DNA of 64,000 nucleotides from Streptomyces sp. NBC_00461 (GTDB taxonomy: Bacteria; Actinomycetota; Actinomycetes; Streptomycetales; Streptomycetaceae), in the NCBI RefSeq assembly GCF_036013935.1, contig NZ_CP107902.1:806001-870000 (forward strand). Reading direction: 5' to 3'. This document shows, piece by piece, positions 1 to 7,494 of this stretch. Every line of letters starts with the position of its first letter. Position 1 is the stretch's first letter. The notes under the pieces are model-generated. The model saw only the letters and a list, made by a program, of their open reading frames with translations. It did not search any database and was not told where the DNA came from. A program made the position numbers and the translations under genes.

Positions 1-1
1 C

Positions 2-574
2 TTCCGCCGCCTGGCCTCCTTCCGCCGCCGCGAACTGCTCCTGGCGCTCGGCTGCCTGGCCGGGGTGCTGGCCCTGGACATCCTCTACGGGGTACTGGTC
101 GCCGTCGGCCTGTCGGTGGCCGAGCTGCTGAGCCGGGTGGCCCGCCCGCACGACGCCGTCGAGGGGCTGGTGCCGGGGATGGCCGGCATGCACGACGTGG
201 AGGACTACCCGACGGCCCGCACCATTCCGGGCTTGCTGGTCTATCGCTACGACTCCCCTCTCTTCTTCGCCAACGCGGAGGACTTCCGGCGGCGCGCGCT
301 GGCGGCCGTCGACGAACAGACCGAAGAGGTGCGCTGGTTCGTCCTCAACACCGAGGCCAACGTGGAGGTCGACATCACCGCCCTGGACGCGGTGGACGAG
401 GTGCGCCGTGAACTGGTCGGGCGAGGCGTCGCGTTCGCCATGGCACGTGTCAAGCGGGACCTGCTGGACGATCTGCGGCCGTACGGGCTGGTGGACTCGG
501 TCGGCGAGGACATGATCTTTCCCACGCTGCCCACGGCTGTGGCGGCGTACCGGGAGTGGCGCCGCGGCCGGTAG
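2..574 (+). CDS. SulP-family anion transporter, C-terminal part (5' end outside window)
   Basis: The frame is open from the first bases of the window, so the gene starts upstream. The visible part begins with the last hydrophobic segment of the membrane domain, about residues 15-40 of the fragment. A cytoplasmic STAS domain follows, running from the 'PGLLVYRYDSPLFFANA' region to the end. That order of membrane domain then STAS is typical of SulP sulfate/bicarbonate/anion permeases. The substrate cannot be told from this part. A DosR-like palindrome and a cyclic-nucleotide-binding gene follow on the same strand. Confidence 0.85.
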   Translation, partial: FRRLASFRRRELLLALGCLAGVLALDILYGVLVAVGLSVAELLSRVARPHDAVEGLVPGMAGMHDVEDYPTARTIPGLLVYRYDSPLFFANAEDFRRRALAAVDEQTEEVRWFVLNTEANVEVDITALDAVDEVRRELVGRGVAFAMARVKRDLLDDLRPYGLVDSVGEDMIFPTLPTAVAAYREWRRGR

Positions 575-614
575 CCGGAGGTGCTCGGTGCGCCGCCGGG
601 TGGCCCCCGGGCCG

Positions 615-628
615 GGGCCGGGTGGCCC
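615..628. promoter_or_regulatory. DosR/OsdR-type palindrome (GGGCC-N4-GGCCC)
   Basis: The sequence GGGCC-GGGT-GGCCC lies in the gap between the SulP gene and the cyclic-nucleotide-binding gene. It has the 5+4+5 architecture of DosR/DevR boxes (GGGAC-N4-GTCCC). The surrounding DNA is very GC-rich, so chance is a real alternative. Binding by the response regulator encoded at 2040-2744 is inferred. Confidence 0.35.
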
Positions 629-759
629 ATGGTCCGTGCGGCTGCGTGCCGTCACGCTGGAAGCGGCCAGTCGAGACGCGCTGCTGGAGGCCCGCCATGT
701 ACGGTCCCACAACGACGATCATGCCGCGGGCGCTGCCCGCCTAGCACCGGCAGCGGCTG

Positions 760-1161
760 ATGGACTTGGCCCGGGAGGTGTCGCTCCCCCCGGGCACCCG
801 CCTCTTCGAGGAGGGCGGCAAAGCCGGCCGCTTCTGGATCATCCGCACCGGCACGGTCGAACTCGACATGCGCGTGCCCGGCCGCCGGGCCGCCGTCATC
901 GAGTCCCTCGGGCACAACGAACTCGTCGGCTGGTCCTGGCTGTTCCCCCCGCACATCTGGCACCTCGGCGCGGAGGCGGCGACGCCCGTGCGGGCGTACG
1001 AGTTCGACGCCGTGGCCGTGCGCACGATGTGCAAGGAGGATCCGGCGTTCGGCGAGACCGTCGCCCGCTGGGTGGGCGAGGTGGTGGCCCACCGGCTGCG
1101 CACGGCCCGTACCCGGCTGCTGGATCCGTACGCCCCGTACGGCAGCGGGAGCGCGCGATGA
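760..1161 (+). CDS. cyclic-nucleotide-binding (CRP-like) domain protein, N-terminus cut by an in-frame TAG
   Basis: This is a single cNMP-binding fold of about 130 residues with no DNA-binding helix-turn-helix, so it is a sensor module rather than a CRP regulator. It contains the beta-roll 'GTRLFEEGGKAGRFWIIRTG' region and the later 'VRAYEFDA' strand. ATG 760 has no good ribosome site. The same frame continues upstream through TAG 742-744 to ATG 697, which has a GGAGG at 686-690. Codons from 697 read like the normal start of this Streptomyces family. The simplest reading is a longer gene starting at 697 with a Glu codon turned into amber. The stop overlaps ATG 1158, a possible start of the next gene. 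Confidence 0.7.
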   Translation: MDLAREVSLPPGTRLFEEGGKAGRFWIIRTGTVELDMRVPGRRAAVIESLGHNELVGWSWLFPPHIWHLGAEAATPVRAYEFDAVAVRTMCKEDPAFGETVARWVGEVVAHRLRTARTRLLDPYAPYGSGSAR

Positions 1162-1205
1162 ACACGCCCCCCACCCGTGAGGAACGGAGTGCCGAAGGAG
1201 CGACC

Positions 1206-1865
1206 GTGCACGGATCGCCGCACATCGTCGCCGACGTGATGACCCGCGCCGTGATCACCGCCAACCGCAAGGACTCCTTCAAGGACCTCGTGCGGATCAT
1301 GCAGGACCACAGGGTCGGCGCGCTGCCCGTGGTGGACGCCGTCGGCCGGGTCATGGGGGTCGTCTCCCAGGCGGACCTGCTCCCCAAGGAGGAGTTCCGC
1401 AACAGCGATCCCGACCGGTACACGCAGCTGCGCAGGCTGTCCGACCTGGCCAAGGCGGGTTCGGTCACCGCTGAGGAGCTGATGACCTCGCCCGCCCTCA
1501 CCGTCCGGGCCGGCGCGACGCTCGCACAGGCCGCGCGGACGATGGCACGGTCCAGGGTCAAGCGCCTGCCCGTCGTCGACGCCGCGGGCCGGTTGGAGGG
1601 TGTCGTCAGCAGGGCCGACCTGCTGAAGGTGTTCCTCCGCGACGACGCGGCCATCGCGGAGGAGATACGGCAAGAGGTTGTGGCGTATCTCCTCCCCGCT
1701 CCGGCGTCCGCGGTGTGGGTCGAGGTCCGCGAGGGCGTCGTTCTGCTCTCCGGCCGGGTCCGGGACCGTGCCCTGGTGCCCGTGGCCGCACGACTGGCCA
1801 GGGCCGTGGAAGGTGTGGTGGACGTCCGGTTCGACCTGGCCGGGGACGGCTCGGCCGCAGAGTGA
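1206..1865 (+). CDS. CBS-pair and BON domain protein
   Basis: Two CBS motifs occupy about residues 5-70 and 90-150 (the 'VADVMT' and 'AEELMTSPAL' starts). A BON-like segment, which in other proteins is linked to membrane or phospholipid binding, ends the protein. CBS pairs bind adenine nucleotides and serve as energy sensors. GTG 1206 was chosen because AAGGAG sits five bases upstream and the protein then starts MHGSPHIV, as relatives do. An in-frame ATG at 1158, overlapping the upstream stop, would add 16 residues. The gene is probably cotranscribed with the cNMP-binding gene. CBS proteins of this kind are common in streptomycete stress and dormancy islands. Confidence 0.8.
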   Translation: MHGSPHIVADVMTRAVITANRKDSFKDLVRIMQDHRVGALPVVDAVGRVMGVVSQADLLPKEEFRNSDPDRYTQLRRLSDLAKAGSVTAEELMTSPALTVRAGATLAQAARTMARSRVKRLPVVDAAGRLEGVVSRADLLKVFLRDDAAIAEEIRQEVVAYLLPAPASAVWVEVREGVVLLSGRVRDRALVPVAARLARAVEGVVDVRFDLAGDGSAAE

Positions 1866-1945
1866 GCCACTGGGCGCCGGGCACGCGTGCCGCCCGTGTA
1901 CCGCAGCCTCCCCTGCCGGGCTTCTTCGACGTAGCGTCGGTGGTA

Positions 1946-1959
1946 GGGCCGGTCGGCCC
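1946..1959. promoter_or_regulatory. DosR/OsdR-type palindrome upstream of the response regulator
   Basis: GGGCC-GGTC-GGCCC is a near-perfect inverted repeat about 80 bases before the response-regulator start at 2040. It has the same spacing as known DosR boxes and suggests autoregulation. It is the best of the four candidates in this locus. Confidence 0.5.
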
Positions 1960-2039
1960 CAGTGCGTCCGCCCCCGGCACGTCACGATCGTCTGAGGGCG
2001 GCCCGTGGTCCGCCACTCATCGGGGAACGAGGGGTCGAC

Positions 2040-2744
2040 ATGACCGAGGCACGCACGTTCACGGCGCAGGACCCGATCCGTGTCTTCCTGCTGGACGACC
2101 ACGAGGTCGTCCGGCGCGGCCTGGCCGACCTGCTCGACTCCGAGCCGGACATCAGTGTGGTGGGGGACGCCGCGAATGTCGAGCACGCGCTGGTGCGGGC
2201 CCCCGCCGTGCGGCCGCACGTGGCCGTCCTGGACGTACGCCTCCCTGACGGCGACGGCATCTCCGTCTGCCGCGACCTGCGCAGCCGCATGCCGGAGCTG
2301 GCCGTGCTGATGCTGACGTCCTTCGACGACGAGGACGCCCTGCTGGACGCGATCATGGCCGGTGCGTCCGGCTATGTGCTCAAGCAGATCAGGGGCTCCG
2401 ACCTGGTCTCGGCGGTTCGTACGGTCGCCTCGGGCCAGTCGATGCTCGACCCCGCCACGACCGCCCGTCTGATGCGCACGCTGCGCACCGAGCCCGCCGA
2501 GGCCCCCGAACTCGCACCCGAGCTCGCGAGCCTGTCGCCGCGTGAACGGGAGATCCTCGCACTGATCGGGGACGGCCTGACCAACCGCGAGATCGGCAAG
2601 CGGCTCTATCTGTCGGAGAAGACCGTCAAGAACCACATCTCGCGGCTGCTGGCCAAGCTCGGCGTCCAGCGCCGCGTGCAGGCCGCCGTGCTCGCCTCGC
2701 AGCTGGAGCAGCCCGCGTCCGGGGACCGTCCCGCACGGCGGTGA
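2040..2744 (+). CDS. NarL/LuxR-type response regulator, DevR/DosR/OsdR-like
   Basis: The protein has 234 residues. The receiver domain spans about residues 13-130, with acidic pair D19-D20, phospho-acceptor D65, T93 and K115. A LuxR-type helix-turn-helix follows at about residues 168-225 ('LSPREREILALIGDGLTNREIG'). The layout and the receiver sequence resemble DevR/DosR and OsdR, which control hypoxia and dormancy genes. ATG 2040 follows GGGG-rich DNA and gives a normal N-terminus; upstream in-frame codons are non-conserved. No intact sensor kinase lies next to it. A stub of a matching kinase C-terminus is found on the other strand at 4589-4819, so the regulator may be orphaned or use a distant kinase. 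Confidence 0.88.
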   Translation: MTEARTFTAQDPIRVFLLDDHEVVRRGLADLLDSEPDISVVGDAANVEHALVRAPAVRPHVAVLDVRLPDGDGISVCRDLRSRMPELAVLMLTSFDDEDALLDAIMAGASGYVLKQIRGSDLVSAVRTVASGQSMLDPATTARLMRTLRTEPAEAPELAPELASLSPREREILALIGDGLTNREIGKRLYLSEKTVKNHISRLLAKLGVQRRVQAAVLASQLEQPASGDRPARR

Positions 2745-2751
2745 CGCCCCG

Positions 2752-2786
2752 GGGCCCTTCGGCCGGTCCATGAGGCCCTACGGCCC
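2752..2786. promoter_or_regulatory. two adjacent DosR-like half-palindromic boxes
   Basis: GGGCC-CTTC-GGCCG (2752-2765) and AGGCC-CTAC-GGCCC (2773-2786) lie just after the response-regulator stop. Each matches the 5+4+5 box with one mismatch, and their starts are 21 bases apart, about two helical turns. Paired boxes on one face of the helix are typical of DosR targets. The first could also act as a terminator hairpin for the regulator gene. Confidence 0.35.
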
Positions 2787-3352
2787 CTCCCCCGGACGCC
2801 CGCGTGTGGCCACCGTGGGTGGGGGCAGCCAACGGCCCGGCCGTCGCAGGGCGGGGAGGAGCACCCCATGACCATCACCGTCCTGGGCGTGCGGTCCCGG
2901 GCCCTCGCCCGTAGTCGGCGCCGTCGCCGGCCGTGTTCCAGGGCCGCACCGCCCACCTCCTGCGGACCGCTCTCGATGTCCTGCTCGGCGGCACGCGCCG
3001 GCCCCGCGCAAGCACGTCACTACGATCGTGCCCTCGGACGACCGCCATGATCGGACGGCCTCCATGATCGGACGGCGGCACGGGCTGGTCATGCGGCCGA
3101 AGGTCCTCGGCGGCGGGCCTTCGGAGTGGGTCGCCGACGGAGTCATCGGCGCTCATCATGGAGGGAGAGGCACCCGGCTCGTCGAGTCGCATCCGCAGAG
3201 GTGAGCCGCATGGCTCTGTCCGTACGACACGGGCCGGGAAACGTGCCGGAGCGGGCTGCGAGACCGCCGAGGCGCCCGAGGCCGAGTGCGCACAGCCGAG
3301 CTTCGAGCGCGAAGACGGTGCATGGTCGCTCCGGGCGGAAAGGGAGGAAGCC
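2787..3352 (+). other. about 570 bases without a recognisable gene
   Basis: One small frame at 2868-3050 (60 codons) has a good GGGGAGGA ribosome site, but its Arg-rich product resembles nothing I know. A second small frame runs from about 3063. A 14-base sequence (CATGATCGGACGGC) occurs twice, at 3046-3059 and 3063-3076. The stretch may be the decayed remains of a stress-island gene plus the leader of the phosphofructokinase gene. Confidence 0.4.
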
Positions 3353-4378
3353 ATGAAGGTCGCAGTGCTGACCGGCGGCGGTGACTGTCCCGGCCTCAAC
3401 GCCGTGATCCGCAGCGTCGTCCGCAAAGGCACCCAGGAGTACGGCTTCGAGTTCGTCGGCCTGCGCGACGGCTGGCTCGGTGCGCTGCAGGACAACGTCG
3501 TGCCACTGGACATCGCCCGTGTGCGCGGGATCCTGCCACGCGGCGGAACCATCCTCGGTTCCTCCCGCACCAACCCCCTCAAGCACGAGGACGGGGTGCG
3601 GCGCATCAAGGACACCCTGGCCGCGCACCAGGTGGACGCACTCGTCGTGATCGGCGGCGAGGACACACTCGGTGCGGCCACCGAGCTGAGCCGCCAGGGA
3701 GTCAATCTGGTCGGCGTGCCCAAGACCATCGACAACGACGTGCCCGGCACCGACTACACCTTCGGCTTCGACACGGCCGTGGGCATCGCCACCGAGGCCA
3801 TCGACCGCCTCCACACCACCGCCGAGTCGCACATGCGCACCCTGGTGGTGGAGGTGATGGGCCGGCACTGCGGGTGGATCGCCCTGCATGCCGGCGTCGC
3901 CGGCGGCGCCAACGTGATCCTCCTCCCGGAGCGGCCGTTCGACATCGACCAGGTCTGTGCCTGGGTGAAGAACCGCTTCAAGATCAACTATGCGCCGATC
4001 GTGGTCGTCGCCGAGGGAGCCGTCCCCAAGGAGGGGCGGATGATCCTCAAGGACCGGACGCTGGACGAGTACGGGCATGTGCACCTGTCCGGCATCGGCG
4101 AGTGGCTGGCCCAGGAGATCTCGGCACGTACGGGCACGGATGCCCGCACCACTGTCCTTGGGCACGTTCAGCGTGGCGGCACTCCGAGCGCCTTCGACCG
4201 GTGGCTGGCCACCCGCTTCGGGCTGCACGCCGTCGACGCGGTCAAGGACGGCGACTTCGGCGTCATGGTGGCCCTGCGCGGCACCGACATCGTCCGCGTC
4301 CCGCTCGACGAGAGCCGGGGCAGGACCAAGACGGTCGATCCGGCGCTGTACGACGAGTTCGAGGTGTTCTTCGGCTGA
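3353..4378 (+). CDS. pfkA: 6-phosphofructokinase, PfkA superfamily, PPi-type active-site residues
   Basis: The 341-residue protein has the N-terminal 'LTGGGDCPGLNAVIR' nucleotide/phosphoryl-donor loop, 'GGEDTLG' at 101-107, the catalytic 'TIDND' with D127, and 'MGRHCGWIA' for fructose-6-phosphate. Residues corresponding to E. coli 104 and 124 are Asp (D104) and Lys (K124). That pair marks pyrophosphate-dependent enzymes; ATP-dependent streptomycete enzymes have Gly at the first position. I therefore expect PPi:fructose-6-phosphate phosphotransferase activity, which is reversible. ATG 3353 has GGGAGGAAG just upstream. The gene stands alone and downstream of the response regulator, consistent with an energy-saving glycolytic paralogue. 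Confidence 0.9.
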   Translation: MKVAVLTGGGDCPGLNAVIRSVVRKGTQEYGFEFVGLRDGWLGALQDNVVPLDIARVRGILPRGGTILGSSRTNPLKHEDGVRRIKDTLAAHQVDALVVIGGEDTLGAATELSRQGVNLVGVPKTIDNDVPGTDYTFGFDTAVGIATEAIDRLHTTAESHMRTLVVEVMGRHCGWIALHAGVAGGANVILLPERPFDIDQVCAWVKNRFKINYAPIVVVAEGAVPKEGRMILKDRTLDEYGHVHLSGIGEWLAQEISARTGTDARTTVLGHVQRGGTPSAFDRWLATRFGLHAVDAVKDGDFGVMVALRGTDIVRVPLDESRGRTKTVDPALYDEFEVFFG

Positions 4379-4588
4379 CCTCGCCACCGCCGGACCTGCT
4401 CCCCCACCCTCGGTCGGCATGAGGCACGGCCGCCAACGGGCAAATCTGCCGGCCGCCGCCCGCGCCGACGACGGCAACGTTCATCTGTCCGTCTTCGGGG
4501 TCGAGCTGATGCGTCGGGTGTCACAACGGTCGGCCACACGGCCTCACTTGAGCGGCGGACACCGCCGGCCCGGCGAACGGCAGGCGGG

Positions 4589-4819
4589 TCAGCAGGCCAC
4601 CGGCACCCGCCACACCAGCCTGGTGCCGCCGCCGTCGGGGCTGCTCAGCTCCAGTCGTCCGCCGAGTTGCTCGGCGCGCTCGGCCATGTAGGCCAGGCCG
4701 CTGCGGCGCCCCTCGGCCGGGATGCCCACGCCGTTGTCGGACACGGTCAGCCGCACCTCCGCGCCTTCGCAGACGACGTCGAGCACCATGTCACCCACGG
4801 CGCCTGCCGCTCGTCCCAA
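4589..4819 (-). pseudogene. histidine kinase C-terminal stub (HATPase domain only)
   Basis: About 70 codons encode the end of a HATPase_c domain: 'VRLTVSDNGVGIPAE', then 'GLAYMAERAEQLGGRLE' and a final 'GGGTRLVWRVPV'. These are the G1 and G2 boxes of a NarL-type (DevS/OsdK-like) sensor kinase. The sensor, dimerisation and N-box parts are absent; the match starts abruptly near 4800. A truncated kinase close to a DevR-like regulator suggests loss of the cognate partner. Confidence 0.75.
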
Positions 4820-4869
4820 CGGCCGCCCACGATCCCGGTACCGCCCGCCACACCCCCGGAGACCTGGCG

Positions 4870-5079
4870 ATGGCCCGTACCCGAAACCTGCGCATCGACC
4901 ACATCGCCTGCACCGGTCACGGCCTGTGCGCCGAACTGCTCCCCGAGCTGGTCGGCCTCGACGAGTGGGGCTATCCCGTCCTCATCGGCAGGACCGTCCC
5001 CGTCCGGCTTCGCGCCCACGCCCGGCGCGCCGTCACGGCCTGCCCACACCTGGCCCTCCACACCGACGAACCAGCGTGA
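4870..5079 (+). CDS. small ferredoxin, [3Fe-4S]/[4Fe-4S] single-cluster type
   Basis: The 69-residue protein has C-x5-C ('ACTGHGLC') near the N-terminus and 'TACPHLAL' near the C-terminus. This is the spacing of actinobacterial ferredoxins that pair with P450s or reductases and usually hold a 3Fe-4S cluster. Such ferredoxins pass single electrons in the cytoplasm. ATG 4870 follows GGAG at a suitable distance. The gene sits between the kinase stub and a membrane-protein gene; a ferredoxin-reductase-like flavoprotein occurs far away at 58292-59542 and could be a partner, but that is speculative. Confidence 0.8.
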   Translation: MARTRNLRIDHIACTGHGLCAELLPELVGLDEWGYPVLIGRTVPVRLRAHARRAVTACPHLALHTDEPA

Positions 5080-5247
5080 CGTGCGCGGCCTTTCCGGGGT
5101 CCGCGACCACAGGACCGTGCCCGGAGAAGTCGCCGCCGGCTGCGATCCACAGGTTGTGCCGCGGTGGTCGCAGGGCCCGCACCCCTTGTCGCATGCGGGC
5201 CCGCCCCTGACCTGCCCACCCCGACGTCGGGATGAGCCCGCGTCAGG

Positions 5248-5766
5248 TCAGTTGTCGTCCCCGTCGCCACTCGACGCCGTCTTCGAGTAGCCGCCCTGCC
5301 AGGCGGCCTTCGCCCCCGAGTCGCCGATGCGGTAGACGTCGACGACGGCTCCCGCCGACACGACGAGCGACAGCACCACGGCGGCGATGCGCATCGGCGT
5401 GGCGGACAGGCGTGTGCGGGGCGAGGTCCCCGACGCGGACGCGGCGGTGCGGCGAGCCGCCCACCAGACGACGACGGTCAGAACGAACAGGCCGCCTGCC
5501 CAGGGAAGCATGCCGTCGCCGAGCTCGGCGTGCCGGCGCACCAGCGCGTTGCTGCCGACGTGTTGCTCCAGCCACTCCCCGGCTGACGTGGTGAGGGGAA
5601 CGCTCAGGAGCGTGACCAGGGCCAGCAGCGGCAGCACGATGCCCAGGCGCTGTGCCGCCGTCGGCCGGATCGCGCAGACCACGAGGGCCAGAGCGGTCAG
5701 GGGGACGAGCACGACGACGAAATGCACGAGCAATATGTGCGCGGGCAGGCCGTTGACCAGGCTCAT
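5248..5766 (-). CDS. DUF2231-type membrane protein
   Basis: The 172-residue protein starts 'MSLVNGLPAHILLVHFVVVL', the hallmark start of DUF2231 proteins, with His in the first helix. Four hydrophobic segments are visible (about 8-30, 38-57, 87-105 and 123-143). The tail is short, acidic and glycine-rich. ATG 5766 is preceded by GGAGGAG. Family members are small membrane proteins, some thought to bind haem or take part in redox processes; the function is not established. It is monocistronic, between ferredoxin and aspA. Confidence 0.8.
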   Translation of the reverse strand: MSLVNGLPAHILLVHFVVVLVPLTALALVVCAIRPTAAQRLGIVLPLLALVTLLSVPLTTSAGEWLEQHVGSNALVRRHAELGDGMLPWAGGLFVLTVVVWWAARRTAASASGTSPRTRLSATPMRIAAVVLSLVVSAGAVVDVYRIGDSGAKAAWQGGYSKTASSGDGDDN

Positions 5767-5873
5767 TGGTGGCTCCTCCAGCGGGGTTGGCACACGTGGT
5801 GTTGATCAGTCGCGCCAGCCTGGCACAGGAAGTTCTCAGCTTCTTCTGAGCGTACGAAGGCCTGGCCCTCGGC

Positions 5874-7352
5874 TCAGGGGCGGACGCTCCGGTACGGAAC
5901 ATCGTCCGGCCCGTGCCCTTCCGGAACACGCCCCGGTGCCAGGTCGGCGCGCACGTGCTGGTGCCCCGTGAGGGCTTCGGGGCGCAGGATCGTGTCCAGT
6001 TGGTCGGTGGTCAGGAGACCCGATTCGGCCGCAAGGTCCTTGATGAGACGGCCGGTGGCCCTGGCCTGGCGGGCGAGGGAGGTGCTTGCGGCATAGCCGA
6101 TGTACGGGGCGAGCGCGGTGACCAGGCCGATGGAGCGGTGGACACCGTCGTGGAGGTGGTCACGGTTGGCTGTGATGCCGGGGACGCAACGGACGGCGAG
6201 CGTGTCACAGGCAGCGCGGAGGTGGGTCAGGGAGCGCAACAGGCTGTAGGCGATGACGGGTTCGAACGCGTTGAGCTGGAGCTGGCCCGCTTCGGCGGCC
6301 ATGGTCACGGTCAGGTCGTTTCCGATGACCTCGAAGGCCACTTGGTTGACGACTTCCGGGATGACCGGGTTGACCTTGCCGGGCATGATCGAGGAACCGG
6401 CCTGTACCGGTGGGAGGTTGATCTCGCCCAGTCCGGTGGTCGGGCCCGACGAGGTCAGGCGCAGGTCGTTGCAGGTCTTGGAGAGTTTGACCGCGACTCG
6501 CTTCAGGACGCCGGAGAGCTGGACGAAGGCCCCGCAGTCCTGGGTGGCCTCGATGAGGTCACCCGCGGACACCACCGGTTCGCCACTGATCCCGGCGAGG
6601 TGCGCGCAGGCCAGCTCGGCATAACGGGGGTGGCCGTTGATGCGGGTCCCGATCGCCGTACCGCCGAGGTTGCATTCCAGGAGCAGGGCGCCGGCCTCGG
6701 TGAGGCGCCGTCGGTCCTCCTCGATCATGACGGCGTACGTGGTGAATTCCTGACCGAGTGTCATGGGTACCGCGTCCTGGAGCTGGGTGCGGCCCATCTT
6801 CAGTACGTCGCTGAACTGTGCGGCCTTCGCGGTGAAGCTGCCCGCCAGGTGCTCCAGGGACGCGCAGAGCCGTCGCAGTGAGGTGACCAGGGCCAGGCGC
6901 ACGGCGGTGGGGTAGACGTCGTTGGTGCTCTGGCCCAGGTTCACGTGGTCGAGCGGGTGGATGACCTCGTAGCGGCCACGAGGATGGCCGAGGAGCTCCA
7001 GGGCTCTGTTCGCGATGACCTCGTTGGCGTTCATGTTCGTCGACGTCCCGGCGCCGCCTTGGATGGGATCGACGACGAACTGGTCATGGAGCCGTCCGGC
7101 GCCGATCTCCCGGCAGGCCGTGATGATCGCTTCGGCGATCTCCGAAGGCAGCAGGCCCAGGTCGCGGTTGGCTGCTGCGGCGGCCTGCTTGACCGCAGCC
7201 AGCGAGGCGATCAGGTCGGGGAACTGGGCGATGGTCGACCCGGTGATCGAGAAGTTCTCCAGGGCCCGCACCGTGTGCACGCCGTAATACGCGTCGGCGG
7301 GGACCTCCTTGTCGCCCAGCAGGTCGTGCTCGATACGCGTGGCTGCCGCCAT
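5874..7352 (-). CDS. aspA: aspartate ammonia-lyase
   Basis: The 492-residue enzyme of the fumarase/aspartase superfamily converts L-aspartate to fumarate and ammonia. Visible motifs are 'GGAGTSTNMNANEV' (substrate site), 'HVNLGQSTND' and the signature loop 'GSSIMPGKVNP' with the catalytic serine. The first part, 'RIEHDLLGDKEVPADAYYGVHT', is diagnostic for aspartase rather than fumarase. The last 25 residues are a nonconserved tail. ATG 7352 has GAGGAG upstream; an upstream in-frame extension reads as leader sequence. The gene is transcribed away from LAL regulator 1, in the same orientation. Fumarate production could feed anaerobic-type metabolism. Confidence 0.93.
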   Translation of the reverse strand: MAAATRIEHDLLGDKEVPADAYYGVHTVRALENFSITGSTIAQFPDLIASLAAVKQAAAAANRDLGLLPSEIAEAIITACREIGAGRLHDQFVVDPIQGGAGTSTNMNANEVIANRALELLGHPRGRYEVIHPLDHVNLGQSTNDVYPTAVRLALVTSLRRLCASLEHLAGSFTAKAAQFSDVLKMGRTQLQDAVPMTLGQEFTTYAVMIEEDRRRLTEAGALLLECNLGGTAIGTRINGHPRYAELACAHLAGISGEPVVSAGDLIEATQDCGAFVQLSGVLKRVAVKLSKTCNDLRLTSSGPTTGLGEINLPPVQAGSSIMPGKVNPVIPEVVNQVAFEVIGNDLTVTMAAEAGQLQLNAFEPVIAYSLLRSLTHLRAACDTLAVRCVPGITANRDHLHDGVHRSIGLVTALAPYIGYAASTSLARQARATGRLIKDLAAESGLLTTDQLDTILRPEALTGHQHVRADLAPGRVPEGHGPDDVPYRSVRP

Positions 7353-7423
7353 CCGGTGCTCCTCTTCATCGCGGGGCCCGTCGGCAGGCCACCGCCATCC
7401 GGCCCCAGTGTCACTCTTCAACA

Positions 7424-7434
7424 TGCAGAATGCA
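7424..7434. promoter_or_regulatory. inverted repeat in AT-rich patch upstream of aspA
   Basis: TGCAGAATGCA (half-site TGCA) lies 70 bases before the aspA start, inside an AT-rich stretch that is unusual for this DNA and ends near 7448. It could be an operator or promoter region. No regulator is assigned. Confidence 0.25.
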
Positions 7435-7494
7435 ATATATTGGAATTGATGAAGATCGGCCACCTTCACCCCGGCCTACGGTCGGTACCTGCTG

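Noticed and set aside
741..2771. Long open frame on the minus strand
   Set aside because: It is antisense to three convincing genes and its product has the Arg/Gly/His-rich look of a high-GC shadow frame.
2868..3050. 60-codon frame with a good ribosome site
   Set aside because: The product matches no family and is Arg-rich; kept only as a note in the intergenic entry.
4519..4525. TGTCACA resembling the ECF41 -35 box
   Set aside because: Sixteen bases on it reads CCTC, not GGTC, and no gene starts downstream in a suitable place.
6203..6209. TGTCACA inside aspA
   Set aside because: It is in coding sequence and the next GTC is one base off the 16-base spacing.
7374..7387. GGGCCCGTCGGCA, a possible DosR-like box upstream of aspA
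   Set aside because: The right half is poor; in DNA this GC-rich I did not count it as a site.
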